DNA of 9,139 nt, taken from NCBI GenBank assembly GCA_030154385.1, contig JASKJZ010000077.1, positions 1-9,139 on the forward strand. The letters run 5' to 3'. Positions 1 to 7,507 of the stretch are shown here, piece after piece. The stretch is from Clostridiales bacterium (GTDB lineage Bacteria; Bacillota_A; Clostridia; Lachnospirales; Lachnospiraceae). Both the position numbers and the translations under genes were made by a program. The notes under the pieces were generated by a model. The model had not been told where the DNA came from. It saw only the letters and a program-made list of their open reading frames with translations, and made no database searches. The stretch's first letter is position 1; each line of letters begins with the position of its first letter.

Positions 1-8
1 AAGAATTT

Positions 9-16
9 TCCTCTCT
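9..16 (-). promoter_or_regulatory. Probable ribosome binding site of the next gene beyond the left edge
   Basis: AGAGAGGA on the coding strand lies about 20 bases after the dnaE stop codon, with 8 further bases to the window edge. This is the right spacing for a start codon at or just past the edge. In related Clostridia dnaE is often followed by pfkA (6-phosphofructokinase), so that is my guess for the gene, but no coding sequence of it is visible. Confidence 0.4.
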
Positions 17-34
17 ATTCTACCGCTTATCGTA

Positions 35-3000
35 TTATTTTTCAATACTCTTTTGTTGAATCCGCAGGTTTTTCGACAAAAAAGTTTCGCTAAGTTTCGC
101 TATTACCCCTTGATCCGCTCGAATTGTCTTATTCCTTGGAAGACGCTTAATCTGTTTTTCCTGCTCCAAATAAATAACCACGCCATCCTCTCCATCAAAA
201 TCCTTTAAAATTTCATAAAGTTTCTGTTCCATCATCACGAATGTTTCTTTATCTGGGAATTTGACCCAAAGTTCTTTTGGCACCTTGTCAAAGGGAATGA
301 CCGACTGGCAAATCAGCTTTGCAGGCTTATCCTCCTCCACCGTTACTCTTCCTCGAATAAACACCTTGGCATCATGCTCCAACTCATTTCGATACTTTTC
401 ATAATCCCTAGGAAATACAATGATTTCGATAGAACCAAACAAATCCTCTAAGGTAATAAATGCCATCGTTGCATTATTTCTAGTTGCCTTTATTGTCTTT
501 GCTGTAATAATACCGCCAAGAACCGCAACTTCTCCATCCGCCGCTTTCACTTGATTCGTTTCCTCATCCAAAAGAAAGTCTGCGGTGGTATGTGTGATGT
601 TCTTCTTCCACATCGCCTCATACTCTTCCATTGGATGTCCACTGACATAGATGCCAAGGACTTCCTTTTCCATAGCCAGAAGCTCTTCCTTTTCATACTC
701 TCCTACCTCTGGATATTTAACCTCATAATCAAGCTTCTCCTCCTCGGTAAAAAAATCAAAGAAAGACATCTGTCCGGACAGAGAATTTTTCTTTTCCTGA
801 CTAACACTGTCAAGAACCTGCGCATATACCGACATTTTTTGCTTTCTGGTACCAGAAAGGCTGTCAAATGCACCTGCCTTGATAAAGTTTTCAATCGTTC
901 GTTTGTTTACCTCTTTTCCAGAAAGACGTTTGGCAAAATCCTCCAAAGAGAGGTATTTTCCTCCACTTTGCCGTTCCAGTACGATAGCCTCGATTACAGG
1001 CCTTCCAAGCCCCTTTATCGCAGACAATCCATATCGTATATTATTTCCCGATACCGAAAAATTACTCTCGCCTTCATTGATATCGGGTGGTAAAATTGCA
1101 ATTCCCATTTGTCTTAGATGCAAGGTATATTCTGCGACCTTTGACATATTTCCAAGCACGGAGGTCAAAAGCGCTGCCATATATTCCACCGGGTAATAGT
1201 ATTTTAAATACGCGGTTTGATAAGACACTACCGCATAAGCTGCCGCATGTGATTTGTTGAAGGCATATTTTGCAAAATCAACCATATCATCGTATATTTT
1301 ATTCGCAATTCCTTCTGGAATCCCATTGGCAACACAGCCAGCGACCCCTTCCTCCTCATTACCATAGACAAAGTTTTTTCGCTCCTTTTCCATGACCGAA
1401 GCTTTTTTCTTTGACATTGCACGCCTTAAAAGATCACTTCGTCCATAACTATAGCCAGCCAGATCCCTTACAATCTGCATAACCTGCTCCTGATATACAA
1501 TGCAGCCATAGGTTGGCGCAAGAATTGGCACAAGCTCCTTACAATCATAGGTGATGCTATCACGGTTATTTTTTCCCTTTACATATTTTGGAATAAATTC
1601 CATTGGGCCTGGGCGGTAAAGGGAAATCCCTGCTATCACATCCTCGATTGACTCTGGCTTTAATTCCTTCATAAAGCTTTTCATGCCTGCACTTTCTAAC
1701 TGAAAAATACCCTCACATTTTCCAGAAGAAATCAGTTCATAAACATTTTTATCCGCCATGTCGATTGTGTCGATATCAAAAATAACGCCTCTCTTTTGAA
1801 TCAATTTTACCGCATCCGAAATTACCGTTAAGGTTCGAAGGCCTAAAAAGTCCATTTTTAGGAGTCCAAGCTCCTCTAAGGTGGTCATCGTAAACTGCGT
1901 GGTAATCGTCTCATCCGAAGCTTTTGATAACGGCACATATTCGTCTACTGATTCCTTGCTAATTACGACTCCTGCTGCATGCATCGAGGTGTGTCTTGGG
2001 AGCCCTTCCAGTCGAAGGGACATATCAATCAAATATTTTGCCTGTTCATCACCTTCATAAAGCTCTCGCAGCTCTTTGTTTGATTTTAGTGCCTTTTCAA
2101 TGGTAATGCCAAGCTCCGTTGGAATCATTTTAGCAATCGAATCCACATATGAATAGGGAAGGTCTAGTACACGTCCCACATCACGGATTACCGCCTTTGC
2201 TGCCATGGTTCCAAAGGTCACAATTTGTACCACCCGGTCTTTCCCGTACTTCTTTACCACATAGTCGATTACTTCCTGGCGCCGTTCGTAGCAAAAATCA
2301 ATGTCGATATCTGGCATTGTAAGTCGTTCTGGATTTAGAAAGCGCTCGAACAGAAGATTAAATTGAATGGGATCGATATTGGTAATACCAAGGCTATACG
2401 CAACAATACTTCCCGCTGCCGAACCACGACCAGGTCCTACTGGAATCTCATGGTCTCTTGCATACTTAATAAAGTCTCCTACAATTAAAAAATAATCCAC
2501 AAAACCCATATCATGTATCGTATTTAACTCAAACTGCAGCCGTTCCATATGAGTCTCATATGAATCTGGATAACGCTTTTTCAAGCCTTCCTTACAAAGA
2601 AGCTGTAAATAGTCCCACGCCAAATAGCCATCTGGTACATCAAACCTGGGAAGCTTGTACTCCCCAAAGGTAATCTCCACATGGCAACGCTCTGCTATTT
2701 TATTTGTATTTTCTAACGCTTCTTTTGCATATGGAAACAAAGCTTCCATCTCGTCTGGTGACTTTAGGTAGAACTGACCACCTTCGTAACGCATCCGGTT
2801 TTCATCGGTTACCTTTTTTTGCGTCTGGATACAAAGCAAAATATCATGCGCCATCGCATCCTCTTCCTTGATATAATGGATATCATTGGTCGCAACAAGC
2901 GGAATCTGCGTCTCTTGATGCAGACGGAGCATTCCTTGATTTACAGCCTTTTGCTCTGGCATCCCATGATCTTGCAATTCCAAATAAAAATTACCAGCAC

Positions 3001-3499
3001 CAAACAACTCCTGTAGACGCAGTGCTTCTTTTTTTGCCTCTTCGTAAAAACCCATGCGAAGATTCGCAGATACAATTCCTGCAAGGCAGGCACTAAGGGC
3101 TATAATTCCCTCGTGATACTGGGAAAGTACTTCATAGTCCACACGAGGCTTATAATAAAAGCCCTCGGTGAAGCCCTTCGAAACGATTTTCATTAAATTG
3201 GCATACCCGATATTATTTTCCGCCAAAAGTACCAAATGGTGGTACCTCCCATCGGTTTTCCCAGATTCTTTATCCAATCTGGAATTTGGCGCAACATAAA
3301 CCTCGCAGCCAAGAATTGGATTGATATCCATCTCCTTGGCTGCACGATAAAAGTCAATCACGCCATACATAACACCATGGTCGGTGATCGCCAGACTATT
3401 CATTTTTAATTCCTTTGCCCGCTGGATTAACTCCTTTATCTTACAAGAACCGTCCAGCAGACTGTATTCCGTATGCACATGTAAATGGGTAAAATTCAT
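35..3499 (-). CDS. dnaE: DNA polymerase III subunit alpha (DnaE)
   Basis: This is the replicative C-family DNA polymerase, which extends DNA 5'-3' in the cytosol while bound to the beta clamp. From the chosen start it is 1154 residues, normal for the family. An N-terminal PHP domain begins with HLHVHTEYS (5-13) and ITDHG (38-42). The polymerase core follows, with PGRGSAAG near 355, the catalytic PDIDID (Asp397 and Asp399) and the third aspartate in KMDFLG (Asp550). A helix-hairpin-helix region lies near 820-845, a clamp-binding motif QMSFF at 910-914, and an OB-fold at about 985-1060. I chose the ATG at 3499 because GGGAG lies 5 bases upstream. The in-frame ATG at 3511 adds four residues and contains that site. 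It is the last complete gene of the run, 30 bases after the HPr-like gene. Clostridia usually also carry PolC, which is not in this window. No intein or frameshift is seen. Confidence 0.97.
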   Translation of the reverse strand: MNFTHLHVHTEYSLLDGSCKIKELIQRAKELKMNSLAITDHGVMYGVIDFYRAAKEMDINPILGCEVYVAPNSRLDKESGKTDGRYHHLVLLAENNIGYANLMKIVSKGFTEGFYYKPRVDYEVLSQYHEGIIALSACLAGIVSANLRMGFYEEAKKEALRLQELFGAGNFYLELQDHGMPEQKAVNQGMLRLHQETQIPLVATNDIHYIKEEDAMAHDILLCIQTQKKVTDENRMRYEGGQFYLKSPDEMEALFPYAKEALENTNKIAERCHVEITFGEYKLPRFDVPDGYLAWDYLQLLCKEGLKKRYPDSYETHMERLQFELNTIHDMGFVDYFLIVGDFIKYARDHEIPVGPGRGSAAGSIVAYSLGITNIDPIQFNLLFERFLNPERLTMPDIDIDFCYERRQEVIDYVVKKYGKDRVVQIVTFGTMAAKAVIRDVGRVLDLPYSYVDSIAKMIPTELGITIEKALKSNKELRELYEGDEQAKYLIDMSLRLEGLPRHTSMHAAGVVISKESVDEYVPLSKASDETITTQFTMTTLEELGLLKMDFLGLRTLTVISDAVKLIQKRGVIFDIDTIDMADKNVYELISSGKCEGIFQLESAGMKSFMKELKPESIEDVIAGISLYRPGPMEFIPKYVKGKNNRDSITYDCKELVPILAPTYGCIVYQEQVMQIVRDLAGYSYGRSDLLRRAMSKKKASVMEKERKNFVYGNEEEGVAGCVANGIPEGIANKIYDDMVDFAKYAFNKSHAAAYAVVSYQTAYLKYYYPVEYMAALLTSVLGNMSKVAEYTLHLRQMGIAILPPDINEGESNFSVSGNNIRYGLSAIKGLGRPVIEAIVLERQSGGKYLSLEDFAKRLSGKEVNKRTIENFIKAGAFDSLSGTRKQKMSVYAQVLDSVSQEKKNSLSGQMSFFDFFTEEEKLDYEVKYPEVGEYEKEELLAMEKEVLGIYVSGHPMEEYEAMWKKNITHTTADFLLDEETNQVKAADGEVAVLGGIITAKTIKATRNNATMAFITLEDLFGSIEIIVFPRDYEKYRNELEHDAKVFIRGRVTVEEDKPAKLICQSVIPFDKVPKELWVKFPDKETFVMMEQKLYEILKDFDGEDGVVIYLEQEKQIKRLPRNKTIRADQGVIAKLSETFLSKNLRIQQKSIEK

Positions 3500-3504
3500 A
3501 ATAT

Positions 3505-3509
3505 CTCCC
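3505..3509 (-). promoter_or_regulatory. Ribosome binding site deciding the dnaE start
   Basis: The coding-strand sequence GGGAG sits 5 bases before the ATG at 3499. The longer reading starts at the ATG at 3511, whose last base is part of this GGGAG, and it has only a poor purine run (GAATGAAAG) upstream. The shorter protein, beginning MNFTHLHVHT, also starts where DnaE proteins normally do. Confidence 0.75.
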
Positions 3510-3529
3510 ATCTTTCATTCTTTTGTCCG

Positions 3530-3787
3530 TTACTCTTTGCTTGATAAGTACTTTTCGATATTTAGGATAGCTGCTTCCTCATCCTCTCCATTTGCAGATA
3601 CGAGTACCTCTTCGCCTGCTGCAAGTCCAAGACTCATCATCCCCATAATACTCTTTGCATTTACCTTTTTCTCTTCACATTCAATGTAAATGCTGCTCTC
3701 ATACTGGCTTGCTACCTGAACCAGTAATGCTACCGGTCTTGCCTCGAGTCCGGTTGGAATTTTAATTGTCATTGTTTTGGTTAACAT
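3530..3787 (-). CDS. HPr-family protein, Crh-like, with Glu at the His15 position
   Basis: This is an 85-residue HPr-fold protein of full family length. In HPr the motif GLHARP carries His15, which takes phosphate from enzyme I for PTS sugar uptake. Here the motif reads GLEARP (13-18), so residue 15 is Glu (GAG codon at 3743-3745). The regulatory site is intact: Ser46 lies in NAKSIMGMMSLG (43-54), the segment recognised by HPr kinase and by CcpA. Bacillus Crh has Gln15, keeps Ser46 and likewise follows whiA (yvcL). I therefore infer a regulatory paralogue that HPr kinase can phosphorylate but that cannot carry phosphate for PTS transport. Automatic annotation may call it ptsH or phosphocarrier HPr, which would mislead. 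The start at 3787 is supported by AAGGAGAG 5 bases upstream; an in-frame extension to 3823 lies inside whiA. One base separates it from the whiA stop codon, suggesting translational coupling. Confidence 0.93.
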   Translation of the reverse strand: MLTKTMTIKIPTGLEARPVALLVQVASQYESSIYIECEEKKVNAKSIMGMMSLGLAAGEEVLVSANGEDEEAAILNIEKYLSSKE

Positions 3788-3788
3788 A

Positions 3789-4745
3789 TTATCTCTCCTT
3801 TTCTTCCCTAAGATGTTGTGCAAGCATGCTCAACTTTCTTAATCTATGATTGACTCCAGACTTACCAATCGGTGGATTCAGCATGGTTCCAAGCTCCTTT
3901 AAGGAGGCATCGGTATGCTCAATCCGAAGCCTTGCAATCTCCTCCAAACCTTCTGTCAGCTCCTCAAACCCGATGGTATCCCGAATATAACGTATATCAT
4001 CAATCTGCTTTGTTGCAGCTACTACTGTTTTATTGATATTCGCGGTCTCACAGTTTACCTGACGGTTAATGGAATTGCGCATCTCTTTTAATATACGCAC
4101 ATTTTCAAGCTCCATCAATCCCACATGAGCCTCCATGATATTTAATAAATCTACAATCTGTGAGCCCTCTTTGATATACACAACAAAATGTTTCTTTCGT
4201 TGCACGATTTTAGCATCCATTTCAAAAAAATTTATGATATCTCGTAATTGCTCTGCCTTTTTTCTGGTAGAGGCAACAATTTCAAAATGATAGTTCTTCG
4301 CAGGATTGCTCATTGATCCATAGGCCAAAAAAGCACCACGAATGAATGCTCGTTTACAGCAGGTATTTTGTACGACTAAATTATCTGCCATCGAAAGCTC
4401 TTCTAAAATTTCGCCATCCGGCGTAATCAGTTTCGTTGCCTGCAATATTTTAAGAGAAGCTTTTTCATCCTTTACCCATACCGTATAAACATTTCCTTTT
4501 TTTAAATGGTTGTTTTTTCGTACCGATATATCGGCAGAAACGTGAAATGATTTCCTTATTAAAATAAAGTATTTTCTTGCAACTGTCAAGTTCTCTGTAT
4601 GAATTTTAATAAAATACTCATTATGCTCATTCATAATGATACTGCCGCACAAGCTTGTAATTGCTGCTATTTCCGCAATCTGGCAATGCCTTGCAGGGGT
4701 TAACTGCCTCGATAGTTCTTCCTTAACATTTTTTGAAAATGACAT
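3789..4745 (-). CDS. whiA: DNA-binding protein WhiA (YvcL family)
   Basis: WhiA is a DNA-binding regulator found in Gram-positive bacteria. It is needed for sporulation septation in Streptomyces and is linked to cell division and chromosome segregation in Bacillus. The 318 residues are of normal length. The N-terminal part (about 1-220) matches the degenerate LAGLIDADG homing-endonuclease-like domain, with the repeat FIRGAFLAYGS at 134-144 in which the catalytic acidic residue is missing, as is usual for WhiA. The C-terminal helix-turn-helix region (about 235-310) includes ANINKTVVAA (235-244) and NPPIGKSGVNHRLRKL (290-305). The start at 4745 has AGGAG spaced 5 bases upstream. The gene follows rapZ after 11 bases, and its 3' end carries the ribosome binding site of the HPr-like gene. 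In Bacillus yvcK lies between these two upstream neighbours; here it does not. Confidence 0.96.
   Translation of the reverse strand: MSFSKNVKEELSRQLTPARHCQIAEIAAITSLCGSIIMNEHNEYFIKIHTENLTVARKYFILIRKSFHVSADISVRKNNHLKKGNVYTVWVKDEKASLKILQATKLITPDGEILEELSMADNLVVQNTCCKRAFIRGAFLAYGSMSNPAKNYHFEIVASTRKKAEQLRDIINFFEMDAKIVQRKKHFVVYIKEGSQIVDLLNIMEAHVGLMELENVRILKEMRNSINRQVNCETANINKTVVAATKQIDDIRYIRDTIGFEELTEGLEEIARLRIEHTDASLKELGTMLNPPIGKSGVNHRLRKLSMLAQHLREEKER
3793..3800 (-). promoter_or_regulatory. Ribosome binding site of the HPr-like gene, inside the whiA 3' end
   Basis: AAGGAGAG on the coding strand is spaced 5 bases from the ATG at 3787. It lies in the last codons of whiA (Glu-Lys-Glu-Arg), so ribosomes finishing whiA pass directly over it. 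This supports the short 85-residue form over a 97-residue reading from 3823. Confidence 0.85.
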
Positions 4746-4756
4746 AGCTACTCCTG

Positions 4757-5611
4757 TTATTTATCAATATCCCGATGTTCCGTTTTCAAACTATATTCCA
4801 TAGAGGTAAGCCGCTTAGCTATGGCGTTTGCCAGCGTGACCGAACGGTGTTTTCCCCCGGTACATCCAATTGCCACAACCAGCTGATTTTTTCCCTCTAT
4901 CATGTAATTTGGAATCAAAAAACGAAGCATATCTTCTAATTTATTCAAAAAATTCACTGCGGCTTCGGACTGCATGACATAATTGTAGACCTCTGCATCG
5001 TTTCCCGTCTTATATTTTAGCATATCCACATAGTAGGGATTTGGTAAAAATCGAACATCAAAAACCAAATCAGCATCGGCTGGAATTCCATACTTAAATC
5101 CAAAGGACAATACCGTTACAAAAAAATTAGAATAGATTTCGGTAGAAAAAAAGATTTTATCAATCTCTGCTTTAAGCTCTCTTATCAGCAAATGGCTTGT
5201 ATCCAAAATATAATTGGCCTGCTGCTTTAGAAATTGAAGCTTACGCCTTTCAAGATCAATTCCTTTCTCAACACGCCCCACACCAGTCAGCGGATGCGTT
5301 CTCCTTGTTTCTTTAAACCGCTTTACCAAAACCTCAGTGCTCGCATCGAGAAATAAAATTTCAAATGTAATCTGCTCCGTACGTAGAAATTGAATGACCT
5401 GTGTCATGCCGTTTAAAGCCTGTCCACTCCTTACATCCACCCCAAGGGCAATTTTATCCGTCCCCAAATCATCGGTTGATAATACCGTCATCAAGCGCTT
5501 TATAAAGGGAATTGGCATGTTATCCACGCAAAAAAATCCCGCATCCTCTAACATTTTTAAAACAGAACTTTTTCCTGCTCCTGACATCCCTGTCACAATT
5601 ACCAGTCTCAT
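4757..5611 (-). CDS. rapZ: RapZ/YvcJ family nucleotide-binding protein
   Basis: This P-loop protein belongs to the RapZ (YvcJ) family. The E. coli member is an RNA adaptor controlling glucosamine-6-phosphate synthase through small RNAs. The Bacillus member is a GTP/ATP-hydrolysing protein connected with competence and envelope metabolism. The exact role here cannot be read from sequence. The chosen form has 284 residues. Walker A is GMSGAGKS (8-15). Family signatures follow: DNMPIPF (30-36), GVDVR (57-61), FLDAS (87-91), the segment FGFKYGIPADADLVFD (170-185), and GCTGGKHRSV (249-258) in the C-terminal domain. I placed the start at the ATG at 5611, which has GGGGA 5 bases upstream. A GTG at 5647, overlapping murB, and an ATG at 5623 are in frame but have weaker sites and push the P-loop away from the N-terminus. 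The gene begins 25 bases after murB ends. Confidence 0.95.
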   Translation of the reverse strand: MRLVIVTGMSGAGKSSVLKMLEDAGFFCVDNMPIPFIKRLMTVLSTDDLGTDKIALGVDVRSGQALNGMTQVIQFLRTEQITFEILFLDASTEVLVKRFKETRRTHPLTGVGRVEKGIDLERRKLQFLKQQANYILDTSHLLIRELKAEIDKIFFSTEIYSNFFVTVLSFGFKYGIPADADLVFDVRFLPNPYYVDMLKYKTGNDAEVYNYVMQSEAAVNFLNKLEDMLRFLIPNYMIEGKNQLVVAIGCTGGKHRSVTLANAIAKRLTSMEYSLKTEHRDIDK

Positions 5612-5616
5612 TTCTT

Positions 5617-5621
5617 TCCCC
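5617..5621 (-). promoter_or_regulatory. Ribosome binding site deciding the rapZ start
   Basis: GGGGA on the coding strand is spaced 5 bases before the ATG at 5611. Using it gives the family-typical MRLVIVTGMSGAGKS beginning, with the P-loop at residue 8. The upstream in-frame candidates at 5623 (ATG) and 5647 (GTG) lack a comparable site. Confidence 0.7.
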
Positions 5622-5636
5622 ATTTCTCTTCGTTGG

Positions 5637-6548
5637 CTAAAATTCACCGATCATTCGTATCTCTGGTTCCAAATGCACGCCAAACTTTTCATGTACTTGT
5701 TCATCGACCTGATGAACCAAAGCAAGCACATCCTGTGCAGTTGCCTTGTTATCATTTACTACAAAACCACAATGCTTCGTGGATATTGAAGCTCCTCCAA
5801 CCCGGTAACCGCGAAGTCCCGTATCCTCAATGAGCTTGCCGGCAAAATATCCCTTCGGTCGTTTAAAGGTACTTCCCGCACTGGGAAGCTGTAAGGGTTG
5901 TTTGTCTTTTCGCCTTTGATTGAGCTCCGCCATGCGTGAAAAAATTACTTCCTTGTCATCCAGCATAAAAGAAAAGGCAGCTTCTAGTACAATTAAATGT
6001 TCCATTTGAATTTTGCTGTTTCGGTAAGAAAAAGAAAGCTCCTTGTTTGTCAAAATTCGTATCTGATTGTCTTCATCAAGAATCGTTGCCTCTTTTAGAA
6101 CATCCTTCATCTCACTTCCATAGGCTCCTGCATTCATCGCAACTGCACCCCCAAGACTTCCAGGTATCCCAGATGCAAACTCAAACCCCGTATAGGCATG
6201 TGCTGCGATTTCATTGGCGAGCTTTGATAGCAGCACACCCGCCTGCGCGTGTACGATTCCCTCTTTGGAAAACGAAATTTGATCCATACCTTTTCCGATA
6301 TGTAGAATCAACCCCCGATAACCCTTGTCACCCACCAGCAAATTACTCCCATTTCCAAGCACATAAAATGGTATTGTATGCTCTCTGCAAAGCGCAATCA
6401 CCCGCGTAATGTCCTCTGGTGTCTTTGGTGTCACAAAATAATCAGCGGGACCCCCGATTTGAAATGTAGTATGACAGCACAACGGTTCGTTCCTTTTTAT
6501 CTGTTCGCTCCCAAGCAATCTAGCTAATTGCTGTTCAAACTCATTCAT
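5637..6548 (-). CDS. murB: UDP-N-acetylmuramate dehydrogenase (MurB)
   Basis: MurB is the cytosolic FAD enzyme that reduces UDP-GlcNAc-enolpyruvate with NADPH to UDP-MurNAc, the second committed step of peptidoglycan synthesis. From ATG 6548 it has 303 residues. FAD-binding segments are VLGNGSNLL (63-71) and SGIPGSLGGAVAMNAGAYG (126-144). Catalytic residues are visible: Arg176 in SYRNS, the proton-donating Ser226 in AGSTFKRP, and Glu296 in LEPEIR. The overall pattern fits the shorter Gram-positive type of MurB. The start is not fully settled. A TTG at 6551 adds one residue and sits 9 bases from AGGAG, while the ATG at 6548 sits 12 bases away. In either case the start overlaps the 3' end of glk by 8 to 11 bases, implying translational coupling. 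Confidence 0.97.
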   Translation of the reverse strand: MNEFEQQLARLLGSEQIKRNEPLCCHTTFQIGGPADYFVTPKTPEDITRVIALCREHTIPFYVLGNGSNLLVGDKGYRGLILHIGKGMDQISFSKEGIVHAQAGVLLSKLANEIAAHAYTGFEFASGIPGSLGGAVAMNAGAYGSEMKDVLKEATILDEDNQIRILTNKELSFSYRNSKIQMEHLIVLEAAFSFMLDDKEVIFSRMAELNQRRKDKQPLQLPSAGSTFKRPKGYFAGKLIEDTGLRGYRVGGASISTKHCGFVVNDNKATAQDVLALVHQVDEQVHEKFGVHLEPEIRMIGEF

Positions 6549-7497
6549 CAAACAAATTCGCTCCTATCAATTTTGCACTACCATAAATTCCCGCATCATT
6601 TCCCAATGTAGCGAGCGTAAACGTCTTATTTTTCAAGGCATCCATGGAATAGGTATTATAATAGGTCTCAATATTTTTTGTCAGAATATTACCTGCCTTA
6701 GATACCCCGCCTCCGATTACAAATGCCTCTGGATCAACCGTATGTGCTACATGCGCAAGCGCAATTCCAAGATTTTTTGCAAGCTGATCCACCATTTTTA
6801 AAGCTAGTGAGTCACCAGCCTTTGCCTCATCAAATATAGATTTTGCACTAAGAGAAGAAAAACTGCGAAGAGACGAAGGTTCATCGGATGCAAGAAGCGC
6901 TCTCTTCGCTTCCTTTACAATACCGGTTGCCGAAGCATATTGCTCCAAACAGCCCTTTTTCCCACAGTTACAAGCATCTGCCTCCTCTAAGTTGATGGTA
7001 ATATGACCAATCTCGCCCGCTGCCCCATTGCTGCCAGACAAAATCTCTCCATTGATAATGATGCCTCCACCAACACCAGTTCCAAGCGTAACCATTACAA
7101 TGCTCATAAAGCCCTTTCCGCCGCCCATCCACATTTCACCAAGCGCTGCAACATTTGCATCATTTGCTACCTTAACAATTGGAATACCGGTAAGCTTTAT
7201 AAGCTCCTCGGCCACTGCGACATGTCCCCATCCAAGGTTGACACATTGAAGTACTTCTTTTTCCAAAACAACAGGTCCTGGAACACCAATTCCAATCCCT
7301 ATCACCGCTTCCTTTTCAATTCCCCGGAGTGACAGTTCCTTTAAGATAGAAGTCGCAATATCCGGTAAAATATGGCTTCCCGCTTCTTCCTTTCTGGTTG
7401 GTATCTCCCACTTGTCTAAAAGCTCTCCCTTTTGTGAGAAAAAACCCATTTTTACGCTTGTTCCACCTAAATCAACCGCTACACAAATCTTATCCAT
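6541..7497 (-). CDS. glk: ROK-family glucokinase
   Basis: This ROK-fold sugar kinase most likely phosphorylates glucose to glucose-6-phosphate with ATP in the cytosol. It has 318 residues. The N-terminal phosphate motif is DLGGT (9-13). NDAN (112-115) contains the probable catalytic base Asp113. LGTGVGGG lies at 138-145, the ROK motif ExGH at 162-165, and the zinc site is His165 plus CNCGKKGC (176-183, Cys176, Cys178 and Cys183). A second glycine-rich motif, IGGGV, is at 261-265. There is no N-terminal helix-turn-helix, so this is a kinase and not a ROK repressor. Glucose as substrate is inferred from similarity to Gram-positive GlkA; another hexose such as N-acetylmannosamine is possible but less likely. 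AGGAG is spaced 7 bases before the ATG at 7497. The gene begins 10 bases after hprK ends, placing a glycolytic entry enzyme directly behind the sensor kinase of glycolytic flux. Confidence 0.93.
   Translation of the reverse strand: MDKICVAVDLGGTSVKMGFFSQKGELLDKWEIPTRKEEAGSHILPDIATSILKELSLRGIEKEAVIGIGIGVPGPVVLEKEVLQCVNLGWGHVAVAEELIKLTGIPIVKVANDANVAALGEMWMGGGKGFMSIVMVTLGTGVGGGIIINGEILSGSNGAAGEIGHITINLEEADACNCGKKGCLEQYASATGIVKEAKRALLASDEPSSLRSFSSLSAKSIFDEAKAGDSLALKMVDQLAKNLGIALAHVAHTVDPEAFVIGGGVSKAGNILTKNIETYYNTYSMDALKNKTFTLATLGNDAGIYGSAKLIGANLFDE
6561..6565 (-). promoter_or_regulatory. Ribosome binding site of murB, inside the glk 3' end
   Basis: AGGAG on the coding strand is 9 bases before a TTG (6551) and 12 bases before an ATG (6548), both in the murB frame. 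By spacing alone the TTG would be favoured. By codon preference the ATG would be. The protein differs by a single residue. Confidence 0.6.
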
Positions 7498-7507
7498 CCC
7501 TTTGCTC

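Noticed and set aside
551..1093. Open frame of 180 codons on the plus strand
   Set aside because: It lies entirely antisense to well-conserved dnaE codons, has no family resemblance and no ribosome binding site of note. It is a shadow frame.
4280..4380. WhiA LAGLIDADG-like region as an active homing endonuclease
   Set aside because: The motif FIRGAFLAYGS lacks the catalytic acidic residue, and WhiA proteins use this fold without nuclease activity. There is no sign of mobility.
4760..4789. Promoter-like TTGAAA with GATAAA 18 bases downstream at the end of rapZ
   Set aside because: Transcription would start near 4753, inside the whiA ribosome binding site, leaving whiA without a usable leader. 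The -10 is also weak.
6047..6409. Open frame of 120 codons on the plus strand
   Set aside because: It is antisense to the conserved FAD-binding part of murB, with a His/Pro/Ser-rich low-quality translation typical of a shadow frame.
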